From: Certhia americana
Taxonomy: Eukaryota > Chordata > Aves > Passeriformes > Certhiidae
Direction: 5' to 3'
Assembly: GCA_018697195.1 (NCBI GenBank)
Contig: CM031857.1
Coordinates: forward strand, 58,939,472 to 59,003,471
Length of the DNA stretch: 64,000 bases
Shown here piece after piece: positions 49,237-61,212 of the stretch (its first letter is position 1; every line of letters starts with the position of its first letter). The position numbers and the translations under genes were made by a program. The notes beneath the pieces were generated by a model. It worked only from the letters and a program-made list of their open reading frames with translations, did not search any database and was not told the origin of the DNA.

Positions 49237-51388
49237 TTTCATTATAGTAGAAGAGATGGCAGGCATTTTCCAGGGCAGTTCAATACTATTATGTGATTTG
49301 ACAAATTCCTACAAAATTCAACAAATTTAAATTCAGAGAATTTCAAGCTTTATTTTACTTTTCAATATGCAAAAACCTCATTGTTTCAGTGTCTACTATA
49401 AATGAGTTGACATTCAGAGAATCTCAACCACAGAATACAGAGAAATTCAATGGTTATTTCAAAACTAAGGTGCAAATGAGGTCTAGTTGACTAGATTTTT
49501 TTTAATTTTTATTTTTATTTTCTTTTTAAAGGCAAACATGGATCTTGGCCATATAATAGATTTGATGCCAATTTTTGTCAATTATATGAAACAGAAAGAA
49601 CCCTGATTCTGGAACACATTAAGTTAGTATTTAATGTTAAGACATTATGGTGGTAACAATTCTTGCTCTTCGCAGTACAGGGTTAGCACTGTCTGGAATC
49701 CTTCTGCTTCCTCACACCCACAGACAACAATCCACAAGACAACATTCAGAGAGGAGACCCTTGATCTCCTGTTAATTGGTTGTCTTGGGATTTTTTATAA
49801 TATGTATCATGACTTGACAGATTTAAGAATATCGGGTTTAGTATGATACTTGTAAAATTTTGTCTAGACAAAAATATTGGTGAATTTCTATAAGCTAGAA
49901 AACCTTTCTTCCAGTTAGGGTGACTAATTTGAGATTCCCCAAACTCATAGTAGTTAGTGAGATATTGTGGATTGTGCATATTGAAAAGTAAAGCTGCATA
50001 CAGGACATATGCTGGTTCAGAAAGACCTTCCAGCTTATGAAGACTGAGAAAATGAAATCTAACTTCTCCCATTTCTTGGTGGTATTATTCATATTCTCAC
50101 TTACAACTTAAGTTGCAGATTTAACTTGCAGACGAAATAGGAGAGTGAGAGCATTATTACAGAGTATTAAGAAGCTGTTTTGCTCAGACATACTTATTTC
50201 ACTCCAGCTGTTTAAAGAACTGGCTGAGCCTTTGCATAAAATTCCTTAAAAGCTAAAATAACTATAATCAGTCCATGCATTCAGTGTACTTTGTAATAGC
50301 TCATTTGCCGTGTTGCTCTTATATTCCAATAAATAAGTTTATAAATTTTCAAGCAATTCTACTGCATTTTAGGCATTAGTCCATCCTGGGAATTGAAGAG
50401 CCACTCAACTTCTAGAGCTCAGCTGACAAGGCAAATCCAAAGCATGCAGTTATTTGAATGGCTTATTAAACTTAAATCATAACCAATTAGTAAGGATTGT
50501 GCTGTTCCCCTCCCTCATTGGTAAATACTCATTTATTTTCTTGTCTCATTTACTTTCTTGTATATCATTATTAATAAGCTTTCTCTCCTGCATAAAGCAA
50601 CATGCCTGCAAAAGCAGATGAAAGGAAACAATGAAGATCTTGCAGATTACACATGCTGACATTTAAGGTATTGTAAAGTTTTATCCTCTGGGGCTCTGGC
50701 CTTGCACTGTGTTCTTCAAAGCACTTTCTGCTATGAAAAAATAAAAAAAAAACTGTGCACTTTTGAGTAAGTACAGGAAGGAAGATGGAGGATGAAGAAA
50801 AATCCTACAGAGACCAAAATCATGCGTACATTCTGGAAAACTTAAAGTTTTGTCCTCACACACAGCTAGAAAAAGTAAAGGGCATGCATGCTGAGAATTG
50901 AAAGAGCAAATGGTATCTGACAGGGAGAAAAAAACAGGGGAAAAAAATTGCTGCTTGTTGTTTAAATTGGTAGTCTGTGCTCCACACTGCAGAAAAAAGG
51001 AGTTGCTTTATTTCTTGTTTGAAGACATCTGCTGCTGCATGTTGAGAATCATCATTACAGTGGTGCTGAGAGCTGTCCTATAAGGAGGACATGCATTAAT
51101 TCTGATACTCCTTAACATGTCCTGAATCTGGAGCAAAAACACAGGCACTGAAGTCATTTCATATGCCTTGAGTTCTCTGCTTCAAACGTGGAGCTCCTCC
51201 AATGCTTGACCTGTATGAATAACTGTCTGAGGCATCAAGGTTGTGGGAAATGGTACTGGATGCCTAGGCATATGCCTATATCTAAGTAAATGAATCAGGC
51301 CAATTTTTTTTCTGGGATTCACCTTTCTTGTACCAACAAAGGGAAAGGTTTCCTGGATAAGGCAATGCAATCAAGTATGGTGATCACA
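49237..51388. other. 2.2-kb AT-rich stretch, no gene recognised
   Basis: No repeat recognised. The 108-codon minus frame at 49746-50072 has no domain and no splice context. A more structured block at 50190-50620 is listed separately. Confidence 0.5.
50190..50620. other. Possible conserved non-coding block
   Basis: About 430 bp without simple repeats or recognised transposons. It contains an E-box (CAGCTG in 'ctccagctgtttaaagaact'), 'gcctttgcataaaattcctt', 'gctcagctgacaaggc' and TTATT/TAAT-type homeodomain-like words. All frames are interrupted, so it is not coding. Candidate enhancer by appearance only. Confidence 0.25.
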
Positions 51389-51460
51389 GTGGTCCTGTGC
51401 AAGGCCGGGAGTTGGACTCGATCTTTGTGGATCCCTTTCAGCTCAGTGTATTATATGATT
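51389..51460 (+). mobile_element. CR1 retrotransposon 3'-tail fragment
   Basis: A 70-bp forward CR1 end: 'gtggtcctgtgcaaggccgg', 'gagttggactcgatctttgt' and 'ggatccctttcagctcagtg', then 'tattatatgatt', a degenerate terminal octamer. It belongs to the same subfamily style ('aaggcc..gagttggactcgat') as the tail at 1721. Confidence 0.82.
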
Positions 51461-51794
51461 AATTTCGAGTCATATCATTGTCTGAACTTTTGTGGCAAAT
51501 TAGGCTCTTGTACAACAGTTAATTAGAAAAGTTTTGCCAAGAAGGCTATCTGTTGAAAACATGGATTATTTAGTATAGAATAAAATATTCCAGGATTATG
51601 CAAATTTGCCTATTATCTTCATTGAAAAAATACTCTGTTTTGATAGGAAGGTATTCCATTAAAATTTTATTCATGTATAATTACTTTAAAAAAATCCCCT
51701 GCAGTTTAAAAACTTTAGTCTTCTGTGCTTCTGATTTTCAATATAAATTGCTTCATTTTTTGGCACCACTTACATCATAATATTAATTCATCCT

Positions 51795-51980
51795 GAGTGT
51801 TATAAATAGTGTGAACCACAGGGAAATGATGATAAATGTTAGCTTACTGTTTAGCTTAACTAATGTAGAATAAACTTCCGTCAGCAGCTCACTATGGGTA
51901 ATAGCTAATGAGATTTCTATCTTATGCTGCAGCTTAATTGTATAGAGTTGTTCTCTTTGAAAGCTTGCTATCTAATGCCG
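51795..51980. other. Possible conserved non-coding block
   Basis: Repeat-free block with 'gtgtgaaccacagggaaatg' (contains a RUNX-like AACCACAG), 'cttccgtcagcagctcacta' and 'gctaatgagatttctatc'. Open frames are all short. Candidate regulatory element by texture only. Confidence 0.25.
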
Positions 51981-51984
51981 TTAC

Positions 51985-51985
<1 letters not shown>

Positions 51986-52017
<32 letters not shown>
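51986..52017. repeat. Poly-A run
   Basis: 32 consecutive A residues, the longest homopolymer in the window. Because birds lack active L1-type LINEs, this is more likely a simple repeat than a retrogene tail. No gene-like body is visible upstream. Confidence 0.9.
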
Positions 52018-52019
<2 letters not shown>

Positions 52020-52400
52020 CTAAATGTCTAAACAGTCTGCAAGTTATCAGCAAAGGTTATAGCTGGCACATTACAAAAAACTTTGAAATAAAAAAAATCC
52101 AAGAATAATAAAAAGGCCCCTAATTTTCTACTATATTTTCTGTAGAAATTGCTGTTTTAATTTAAAGGTATCTTACCCATTTAAATGGGGTGATATTTTA
52201 AGTGTACAATACTATTGCAAGCCACCAGGTCAGGTGAAATTTGGTTTGAATTTGGAAGTCTGTTATCAAATTTGTGTAATAAATTTAACATTGCCCCTTA
52301 ATTTCATTTCCTTGAGCTCCAATTCTGTCCTCACATACTATGTACAAGGTACATTTAAGGATCATAAGAGTTAAGAGTTCACTGCTCATATCAGACTTCT

Positions 52401-52800
52401 ATTTTGAGGTCCGTGTCGGAGAAGGGAACAGACAGCACACCAATATGATGTGGAACTGATTCCGATTTATTAAGCAAGTGAAAAACTTTATATATGTTTT
52501 GTGTACGTGCAAGATGCAATCAACATAGTTTGTGCCAAAGGCTAAAAATATATCTTTTCATGGTCAAATCTTCAGGTGTTCAGCTTCATCCCTCCCGTGC
52601 TGCCAGCAGAACTTTTTAATGATCTTGTTTATCTTTCTTGTGATTCTCTGCTGGTAACCTCCTAACTTGGGCTGCTATGTTTAACATTCCTTTGTCTAGC
52701 TTTTGTTCGTTCTGCTTCACACAATTTATGATTAAAGACACATTACAGGATTCTCTTGTACACCGGCTGGAGGCTTATGGCCTCTGTGAAGGCCCCAACA
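52401..52800 (-). mobile_element. Probable solo LTR of an avian endogenous retrovirus
   Basis: Read on the minus strand, the element begins TGTTGGGGCCTTCACAGAGG at 52800. It carries a TATA-like CATATATAAAG (complement of about 52490-52500) and an AATAAA signal (complement near 52468-52473). It then shows a U5-like ATCATATTGGTGTGCTGTC and CTTCTCCGACA ending at 52414. TG at the start and CA at 52414 are proper LTR termini. The pentamer cttct occurs at 52396-52400 and 52801-52805. It could be a target-site duplication if the LTR extends to 52401, and that ambiguity is unresolved. No retroviral gene adjoins it. The 80-codon frame at 52677-52919 straddles the edge and is not a gene. Confidence 0.75.
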
Positions 52801-53564
52801 CTTCTAGATATTTTTTTTTTTTAAAAAGAAAGAAAAAAATATTTGTGTTAAGAGTGTTAGGTGTTTTTTCTCTCTCTTCAGCTAATCTTAAACAGAAATC
52901 TTTACTTTGTGTTTACTGAAACAAAGTTGAGCACCATCTTCTTATGTATGTGAAAAAATATGAGACTATTTTTTCCTCTGAAGAAGAAACACTTCAGTAA
53001 TCTAACTGAAGTTATATTAAGAGTTTATTTCTGACTATCAGAATTCATTCGTACATGGGAGGCAAGTGTTCACTATTCTGCACTAAGAGTTCAAAGATGG
53101 TGGGAAAGTAAGCCTTCCTTCCTATTACAAATGTGGGAGTAAAACCTTTTTGTTCCAGAGTATTTTTCTATAAGGAAAGATGGAAGAAAATTGATGTTGT
53201 CTCTGTTCCTTAAAAGTGTATAGTGTTTTACAGCAGAACCTCAGAACAATCATGAAGAACAGCTTGTCTGTATTGCTTCGTTTTTGCAATGCGTTTCTCT
53301 CCTTCTGTACTTCTTGAAGAGCCCCTTATGTGTGATCTAGTTGGGAAGAGGGAGTAAGGGGAAACAGCTATCTTCAGACAGAGCAAAATTTAAAAACTCC
53401 TTCAGCAGTAGCCTTAGCCTGAGAAATCTGAGAAAATATCTGATTTTTTTAATGGCACATCAGCAAGGATATGTCAGTTTGTGTGGAAGTGTGTGCAGGA
53501 AGGGCCCTGAAACTCAGTCAGTTTGATCAGGGAGAAAAGGTTATCAACCCGGCAGAAGACTGTA

Positions 53565-54065
53565 TCCTGTGTAAACTCTGTACATGCCATGGTTGATGCA
53601 GCTTCTCAGACAGACCTGTCATAGGAACATGCTGCTACCCAGGCCTTGGGCTGCAGGTTGTGCCCTTGTGTAGGGTGTGCCCTGCTCATGTGCCAGTACC
53701 GGATGGCAACAGTGTACACGGCCATCGGAACTGCACCCAGGAAGAATTCCTCCTCATGGTGACAAATCAGAGCTGAGTAGGCTGAGAGTTATTGGGGAGA
53801 GATGTTACAGAAATTGCTCCCTGACTTCCCTGAGTCAGGAAGACAGGACATGGTCTATGGAGGACTCCCTATCTTCTCTCCACTTGGCAGAATGTGTTGA
53901 CTTAAGGGATAAGAGGCAAAGATAATGAGTTCCTGAAGGTGCTGCAGGTGCATCTCTGTGACTATCTCCCCTTCCCAGGTGCCCTAGTATAGCACGCACA
54001 GGGCTCTGCAAGTGGAACTGAGCAGTGACAAGGATGAAGCTTCATCTAGGTTGGAAGTGTCGCTG
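53565..54065 (+). pseudogene. Unidentified GC-richer segment with a decayed coding-like frame
   Basis: About 500 bp stands out from its AT-rich flanks. An open frame (53677-53925) includes 'EDRTWSMEDSLSSLHLAE' and 'CVDLRDKRQR' before a stop. Shifting frame just after 'RDKRQ' continues a plausible reading ('EFLKVLQ'), as if a base or two had been lost. That is the behaviour of a decayed coding sequence or of an endogenous-retrovirus internal piece. I do not recognise the protein. It could equally be a non-coding dispersed repeat. Confidence 0.35.
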
Positions 54066-54111
54066 AATTTAAGTTTGCCTAGGCCCTTCATCAAAACTCC
54101 TTCCATTCAGG

Positions 54112-54128
54112 AAAAAAAAAAAAAAAAA
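54112..54128. repeat. Poly-A run
   Basis: About 17 consecutive A residues, followed after 'gt' by a second A-run of nine. Confidence 0.8.
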
Positions 54129-54562
54129 GTAAAAAAAAAGCTATTGTCAGTATTGTCATAGGACACACTTTTCTGAGGGGAAAAGGAGGTCCAGCTTACT
54201 GACCAAATCTACTTCCTAGGGAATTCTGCTATCTCCCTGGGGTCCAGATTATAAAGATGATGAGAAAACTTTCCACCCTCGTATGCCCTTCAAACTGTTA
54301 TCAGTCATTCATTTTTTCCTGTAAGCAACAGTGAAATTGCAAAAAAGAACTCTGAGGGCAATCAGTTTCAGGACCTTAGGACTACAGACTATGGGATGAG
54401 GAGCACAAGCACTATTCTCTTGAAATCTTTCAGCTCCTGGGAATGATGAGGGAAGAAACTGGCTCCACACCTGATGTCACTGGTAGAATATGAGACGTTT
54501 TGATCATAGGTTTTGTGTAAGAGGAGGTTTAAATTCAATATTTGAAAAAAATTATTTGTTGA

Positions 54563-54726
54563 AAGGGCTATCAAGTGATGAAGCCCCATCTCTGGAGTTT
54601 TTAAAAAATGGGCAGTTGGGGACACAGTTTAGTGGCAGACTTGTTAGTGTTTGGTTAGTGGCTGGATTTAATAATCTTAAAGGTTTTTTTCAGCCTGTAT
54701 GCTTCTATGGTTCCATGATTCTGTGT
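54563..54726 (+). mobile_element. CR1 retrotransposon 3'-end fragment
   Basis: Forward CR1 tail with landmarks 'gatgaagccccatctctgga', 'ggacacagtttagtggcaga', 'cttgttagtgtttggttagt', 'ggctggatttaataatctta' and 'tttttttcagcctgtatgct', closing with 'tctatggttccatgattctg', three degenerate copies of the terminal octamer. The open frame at 54490-54786 overlaps it and is not a gene. Confidence 0.88.
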
Positions 54727-56484
54727 GTGTTTATGCATGTGTATACCAAGTCAGTTAAAATTTCTGAATCTATTCTGAAAATATAGTCAAAATTGTCTTT
54801 TCCGAAATAAATAAATAAATAACATAATTTTTCATTAAATTTGGTGAAATAAATGGTGTTTAACATGCTCATTTATTTATCTCAGTGTCCCTAAGTTCTT
54901 TGGTATCCAAGCAATAGTTTCTGTGAAATATTTGATAATCATAACCTCATTTTTAAAAAAAATTATTCCTGTCTGAAATGCTTATCCTGCTCACAGAAAA
55001 CTCTTTTCTACTTTATCACACAGGTAGCCTCTATCTCCCCTAGTGCAAATTAGCATACAATAATATTAGGCTCTGTAGAATGTGCCTATGACTTTGTTTA
55101 CAGGAATTTTGGATATGGAGATATTTTTCACATATATCTCTTGAGATAATCAAGCTTTGGTGTTTCCAGCCTTAAAACCTTCAGAGAATTTAGAGAAGAT
55201 GTAAAACACAGTTAACTTGCTGATAATGACTCTTAGAAACAATAGGTTCCATCAGAAAATGAGGTGCTTTGAAAAAAACATATGAAAGTTTAAAAAAATC
55301 TTCTTACTCTACGATAAAACAAAAAAGGTTGATGAGATTTACACCTCTGAAAAAAATTCCTTATTTCCATGAGCTAATAAGAGTTTCTGTGCTTTCTTTA
55401 AGACACTAAGGCACAAATATTTAAGACAATCTGTTCTGCCAGGGATCCTAGAGATTTCACAGGCTGATTTCTACTAGAATGCTAAAAGTTTTCATCATTT
55501 TTTTTCATAAATATTATGTAGACAACATAATAAGAGAAATACACAATTTGAAGTGCATAGATGCATCACTAAAGCTACTGAGTATGACTTACATGATCAG
55601 CAACTGATGAGGAGAATATCCATTATTATTTTACAGCAATATCTAAAATAAATTATTGCACATTTTTACTAGTAATATTTTTAAATATATAACCAATTTT
55701 TTTTTTTTTTGTTTCAAAATATACGTTTTGCAATTAAGCAATATACCAGAATATGAAAAGGGAAATTATTTTGTAAAGTGGAGAAAAATTGCATATAACT
55801 AATCAATGTTTTAATTTTGTTTCTAAAAAGAGAACAAATTAGTTCAAAATATAATTTGAACTAATACTTAGCTGAATAAATAATTTTAGGAAAAAGCTTT
55901 TTAATTACAATTTCTGTGCCAGATACAATCAGTAGTATCATATGAATTGTAAATTGATGTGTAGGAGATTTCATTTTATAATTTTCATATGATAAACATT
56001 CTTTCTTTTTTGTTTCTTTGTTAATTCATTATTTAGTGGGTGTGCTAATTTATTGACTCATTCCCCATTGGGGATTAAAATTTCAGAAAGGACTTACCAT
56101 TTCAAATATAATGCTTTCTCTTTTCCAACATATTTTACAATTTTTTCAACACTGTTTTTTTTGGTTTTTTAATTTGGTGTTACAAATAAAAATTTCAATA
56201 GATGGATTTTGATAAAATAAAAAAGAAGCAATTTCTTCAACTGCTGTATTTTCTCACCTGTGATATAAGGAGGAAAAAATCTCATGTGCTTAAATTCACA
56301 GTTAAATGCTGAGTTTACATTAATAGAAATCAAATTGACCAATTTTTCCCCATGATTCTACTTATAAGAGATTCTTATTATTAATATTCTTATTACATTC
56401 TATCCTTGAACTTTCTATTGAAAGAAAAAATGGCCCGAAAGTATGAAAACAAGCAAGGACGAAGATGAACAGTATTTAGAAAAT

Positions 56485-56512
56485 TGGGTTTGTTTGGTTG
56501 GTTGGTTGGTTT
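56485..56512. repeat. TTGG-type simple repeat
   Basis: 'ggtttgtttggttggttggt' continuing with further TTGG units and then TTTATTTATT. Confidence 0.8.
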
Positions 56513-56865
56513 TATTTATTGAATAGAGACAATAACAACAAAACAGATATTTGAAATCTTTACCTTTTGCAATTAATCCACAAAGTTAATTTTCTCTTTT
56601 ATTTGAATTACTTGAATTTCCAGAAAATCTTCTGTGCTAGACAAAACTGTTGTCATATTAGTACTAAATTGATACATATATTATCAGTAAGATACAGCAT
56701 TGTCCTACTGGAAAATTGTTTGTCAGAAGATCTGTAGGGTCTGGTATACTTAAAGGTGATCAACAATGTGCTGTTGCTGTAAAATGATGTCTTGGACTGC
56801 ATTAGGCAATGCTTTTCCAGCATGTCATTCATTATTATCTGGTTTTCAACTTGTTTTCAGAGAAA

Positions 56866-56966
56866 ATAAACAAAGGAAAAAACAAACAAACAACAAAAAA
56901 ACAAATAAAAAAATCAAAACCCACCAAAATAACAACAAAAAAACCCCCCAAACAAACAAAAAAAAC
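56866..56966. repeat. A-rich AAACA-type low-complexity tract
   Basis: About 100 bp with almost no T or G, made of AAACA, AAATA and CCCC-interrupted A-runs. It gives the Lys/Asn/Thr-rich plus frames (56766-57026 and 56809-57081) and the Phe/Leu/Val-rich minus frame, none of which is a gene. Confidence 0.85.
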
Positions 56967-59499
56967 CCCACGAACCCCCATTCATTTGTTTCTAATTGCA
57001 ATACAAAAATTCTGGTATTCATGTGAATTCCTTCATATTGTCTCCTATGTGATAGCAGCATATTGCCTGTGTGTGAAATGATAGAAGCTGTTTGTGCTAT
57101 CAACATCAGAGCAGCATTTGAAAGTAATAAAAAGCAGTGAGAAGATATGTGGCATCATTTTGATATCTATGGCATGAACTAGATAGAATTTTTTTCAGTA
57201 CTACAATAACCATGATATTGCTGTAATAATAAGCTACAGGTCAAACACTAACTGAAACAGTGCTCTGCTTTCCTTGATTTGAAACACAGAAAGTAGCAAT
57301 TATGAAAACAGCTTTATTGAAAATCCAGGTCATCTACAGTCTCCAATAGTTTTGCAATTCCAGAAATAAAGAGACCTGTGAAGACTATTTTATACAATAA
57401 TGTCAGCAGTGAGAAGTGACAACATCTGGAATGTCTTAGAAAGGTAACACTAATACTGTAACATTAAAATTTGATACCAAACTATGACTCTCTCTACCAT
57501 AGGTAATTCAGTAAGAGGGAGAAAGGTGTTGCAGGTAACAATAATAATTTCCCAAGCACAAAAGATCACTCATTTTAAGCCAACAGTTTTACTCTAGCTT
57601 TGATAAAATACATTCATGTGAAACCATAAAGACCATAATGTAAGAAAAAAAAAGGATGCCAGGCAAGTAAAGCCCACAAAAGAACTCACATATCCTAAGA
57701 AATGACACTCACTCAATCACCCGTAACATGATAATACTCATTATTAGGAAATAAAATACAAACATTGTGAAACAAAACATAGGCATGAAAATTTATTAGA
57801 TTATTATGACACATTTGCAAAGACCAGCAATCTCATAACAGAGTAGTTCAATTAGCTCAGAGAAATTGTTCATTTGAATTAATACCAATACTACAGAAAG
57901 AAAATGAATGTGCTACTGACCAAAGTAAATCAAGCATTCTTAATATTAAGGTGAAAATCCAAGGAAAAAATGAGGTCTGTGTACCACCAGTGATAGACAG
58001 AATGGCAGGGGAGAGAGAACTGAAAACTATGATCTTCATTTCACTATGAATTACACATATAAGCAAATATGTGTATAATATGTGTCAATATTAGATTATT
58101 TTTGATCAAAAAACTCTCTTTTTTTAAATTAGAATTTCTTATCCTCTGTGCCTAATCAAGAGTAAATTCATCACAAAAATCAGGTAACATTACACCTGAA
58201 AAACACTCTGAATATGTCTTCTAGAACCTGAGAAGTACAAAAAACTTAGAAAATTAGTGAAGAAGCCTAAATGTCTCCCATTACATCACCACAGTTCCTC
58301 TACGTAAGGTTAGAATGAGAACATTACTCTGGAAATCACTGTATATCAAACTACAAGAGTGCGTATAGTCACTGGCCATTGTAGGAAAATTATCAGAATT
58401 GACATATTTGACAGATTTGTCAAGTTGTAAACACACCCCTCTGCCCTCAGAATTAAGTTAATTTGCTAATATTTTCTTGTTTCAAAGGGGAGGTGTTCAG
58501 GAGTTGACGACTGATGCCAAGTTTGTTTATTTTTTATGTTTCATACATCACCAGGGTTATGCTAGCTGCCTTTAGAAAAGCAGAGGATATATTTGTGCAT
58601 GTTCAACAGCCCCTTTGGGAAACACCATTTCTCATACTACCATTTGGTCTGTGTCCAATACACAAAGTATTTTACACAGAAATGCAACACATTTCTGGTG
58701 CCATATAGGTTACTGATGTCTGCACAGATGACATTTTGATCTGAGGAAAAAAACTGTGCAGGAGCATTACCAGAAAAAACATTTGAATGAAGAAAATAAG
58801 TAAAAAAATCACAAAGCAAAAGGAAGGAAATATCATAGGAGGATAAGTTATCAGAATACAAAGATATAAACAGTAAACAGCAGCTGCTGAAAAGATTTGA
58901 TTCAAAAAACAGGGAAAAATATAAAAATGCTTTGGATTCTGAACAATGAAAAAGAAATCTCTATCCCATACATCTGTTCCACAAAGAAAAAATAAAATAG
59001 GAATACTAATGTATTGGAAGCAATCATAGGTTTTACAAGAAATCAGGGAATAAAATGTATTTGAAGTGTGATTTTAACAGTGGTGTTCTATGAAGTTTTT
59101 CCAAAAACTTCTTTCCTCACTGATATATCCAAGAAGTGAAATAATGCAGTCAAAATTAGTGGCATTTCTGTGAAAGGCTGAAAATCACAACCTTTCATAC
59201 AACACATCTAGCAGCATAAGCAGGTTCCATAATAAATTGAACATTGCTAATTACTTCAGATGCTAGACTGACATTACATTTAATAATTAAATTTAATTTA
59301 ATTTAATAATTGAATGCAATTTAGCTCCATACAAAAGAGTGCTTATTGTTAATTTATTATAACTAGCTTTACCAAGAACTAATGTGTTAGGAATCATGTT
59401 CTGCACAAAGTTTTCTTGAGCTTTTGTCTACTAACCAATCAAGCTAGGTGAGTAAAAATTATGCACAAGTGTTTATCTGGACTGTAGATACCCAATGTC

Positions 59500-59720
59500 A
59501 CAGACCTTTATTTGCCTCTTTGACACTGAGTGATTTGTGAACGAGAAGACATCTGAGTTTACTGCACTGTTTGCCTTTGCCACAGAGTAGCTTTTATTAA
59601 TTTCATTGCTTTGGAAAACAGCTGACATTCAATCTGGCTGAGAGAACGAAGATATTTCTGAACTGACTTCAACAATCCTTCTTTTTGACAGCTAGCTTAC
59701 AATGAATGAAACTGAGTGAT
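59500..59720. other. Possible conserved non-coding block
   Basis: Repeat-free block with 'agacctttatttgcctcttt', 'gcactgtttgcctttgcc', 'gagtagcttttattaatttc' and 'acagctgacattcaatctgg' (E-box CAGCTG). It is the only part of the last 9 kb that looks structured. Inference from appearance only. Confidence 0.22.
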
Positions 59721-60169
59721 CAGCCACTCATGTTTGAAATAGGAACTGTACACCTGAAACATATCTTGAAGTTGCATTTCAGACATATTTGGAGCTATGA
59801 GTCTGTTAAGATTTTTGTAATTTTAGACACTTCTCAAAACTTGATTGAATGCTAAACTTTTTACTATCAATTACATTAAGAGATATAACATTTTCTTGCT
59901 GATAATGGATGCTGTTCAACTATTTTAATTTACATTTTCTTGAGAACATCTCTTCCTCTGGACTCTGTGCACCTCAGCTTTATCTTCTTTGTGATCAATC
60001 ACATCAGGAGTTCAAGTTTTCTAATTCTGAGTGAACAGCATTTTTTTGCACTTTTTATACTGCTGAAGAATCAAACTATTGCCATTACCAATTATTTTGA
60101 TAATTTCTGCAGAACACAGATCCTGGATCCAGAACACTGATTCTAAGAAGCTAAAGACTATAAATACTG

Positions 60170-60215
60170 GGGTTTTGGTTTTTGTTTTGTTTTGTTTTGT
60201 TTTGTTTGGTTTGGT
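60170..60215. repeat. TTTTG pentanucleotide repeat
   Basis: About five exact TTTTG units flanked by degenerate ones (GGTTTTGG and TTTGGTTTGG). Confidence 0.9.
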
Positions 60216-60440
60216 TAAACAAGATAATTTTAAATGGAATTTTATTAGATTAGAGTGAGCTGTCTGTGCAGTGCAAAATATAATGGTCTGCAGCCTAAAA
60301 ATGTTTCAAAACTGCTTGTCTTTCCTATGTGAAACCTTCTAAGTGATAACAAGCAACAAAGGAGAAATGAAACTTTGTTTCCAGAATATAATGCACTGAT
60401 AGGATAATCTGAATGGTGGTGCATTTTACTTAATATTTCC

Positions 60441-60461
60441 TTTTTTTTTTTTTTTTTTTTT
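60441..60461. repeat. Poly-T run
   Basis: 21 consecutive T residues. Confidence 0.85.
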
Positions 60462-61167
60462 AATTTATTTTTGTAAGGTTTATTTTTTTTTCAAAAGACA
60501 CTGTAAAAAGTATACTGTGAGAGGGAGAAAAATAGCAGATTTTATTCTTATTGTTGTACTTTGTAGCTATATCTGATATAAACCAATATGCTTAAGTCAT
60601 TATCATAAAATTAGTGAGAGTTGTTTAAATTCTGTGATTGCCAATAAAACAACATCACCACCATAGGTGATAGATTATAGAAATTAGTGAAATCTTCTTG
60701 AATGCTCTTGTCAGTGTCCAAATTCAAAGGCATAAAATCATTTACTGTATTGCAAAATTCAGCTCTTATGACTATAAAGTCACTATCATGATTTTTATTA
60801 GATAGCCTCCTCCAATTTCAATTTTTCAGTTAAAATGAATTAATTTCTGAATTTATTTTGTTTTGTTCCCATTTAGTTCTCATATTTCAAATAGGAAAAA
60901 ATGCAAAAAACAGGTAATATGCATTTATTATTAATAGCACTGTAGCAAAGTATCTACCTGTTTTATTTATTTTCTGCAAGTTTACTGCAAATTCTGCAAA
61001 TGTTAGTGAAAAGGTGACAAGAAAATACATACCTGGATGTTTGCCTGACAGGATCTTTTCAGATCATGTGAAGTCCCAGAAGAGGGAGGAAATATTTTCT
61101 CCCCTGACATCATCTGAGTGTACTTATCCAGGAGGTGGTTCTGGACTTGAGGGAAGGAGAGCAGTGA

Positions 61168-61212
61168 AGGTGGGGAGGGGTGTATGTGTGTGTGGAAGGG
61201 GGAGGAAAGGGG
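61168..61212 (+). repeat. G-rich tract with quadruplex potential
   Basis: G-runs 'ggtggggaggggtg', a TGTG stretch, then 'ggaagggggaggaaaggggt' provide at least four runs of four G, though one intervening loop is long (about 16 nt). A small tandem 'aactaatgg' repeat follows at about 61225-61245. Confidence 0.6.

Larger units (their letters stand above)
51461..52400. other. Non-coding stretch with a long A-run, no gene recognised
   Basis: No gene recognised. Holds a possible conserved block (51795-51980) and a 32-base A-run (51986-52017). Confidence 0.5.
52801..54562. other. 1.8-kb stretch with an unidentified GC-richer segment
   Basis: 52801-53560 is AT-rich with nothing recognised. 53560-54065 is GC-richer and listed separately. 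A-runs follow at 54112-54128. Confidence 0.5.

Noticed and set aside
49746..50072. 108-codon minus-strand frame
   Set aside because: No domain, no splice signals of note, and composition typical of chance frames in AT-rich DNA.
56766..57106. 86-90 codon Lys/Asn-rich and antisense Phe/Leu-rich frames
   Set aside because: They are translations of the AAACA-type low-complexity tract.
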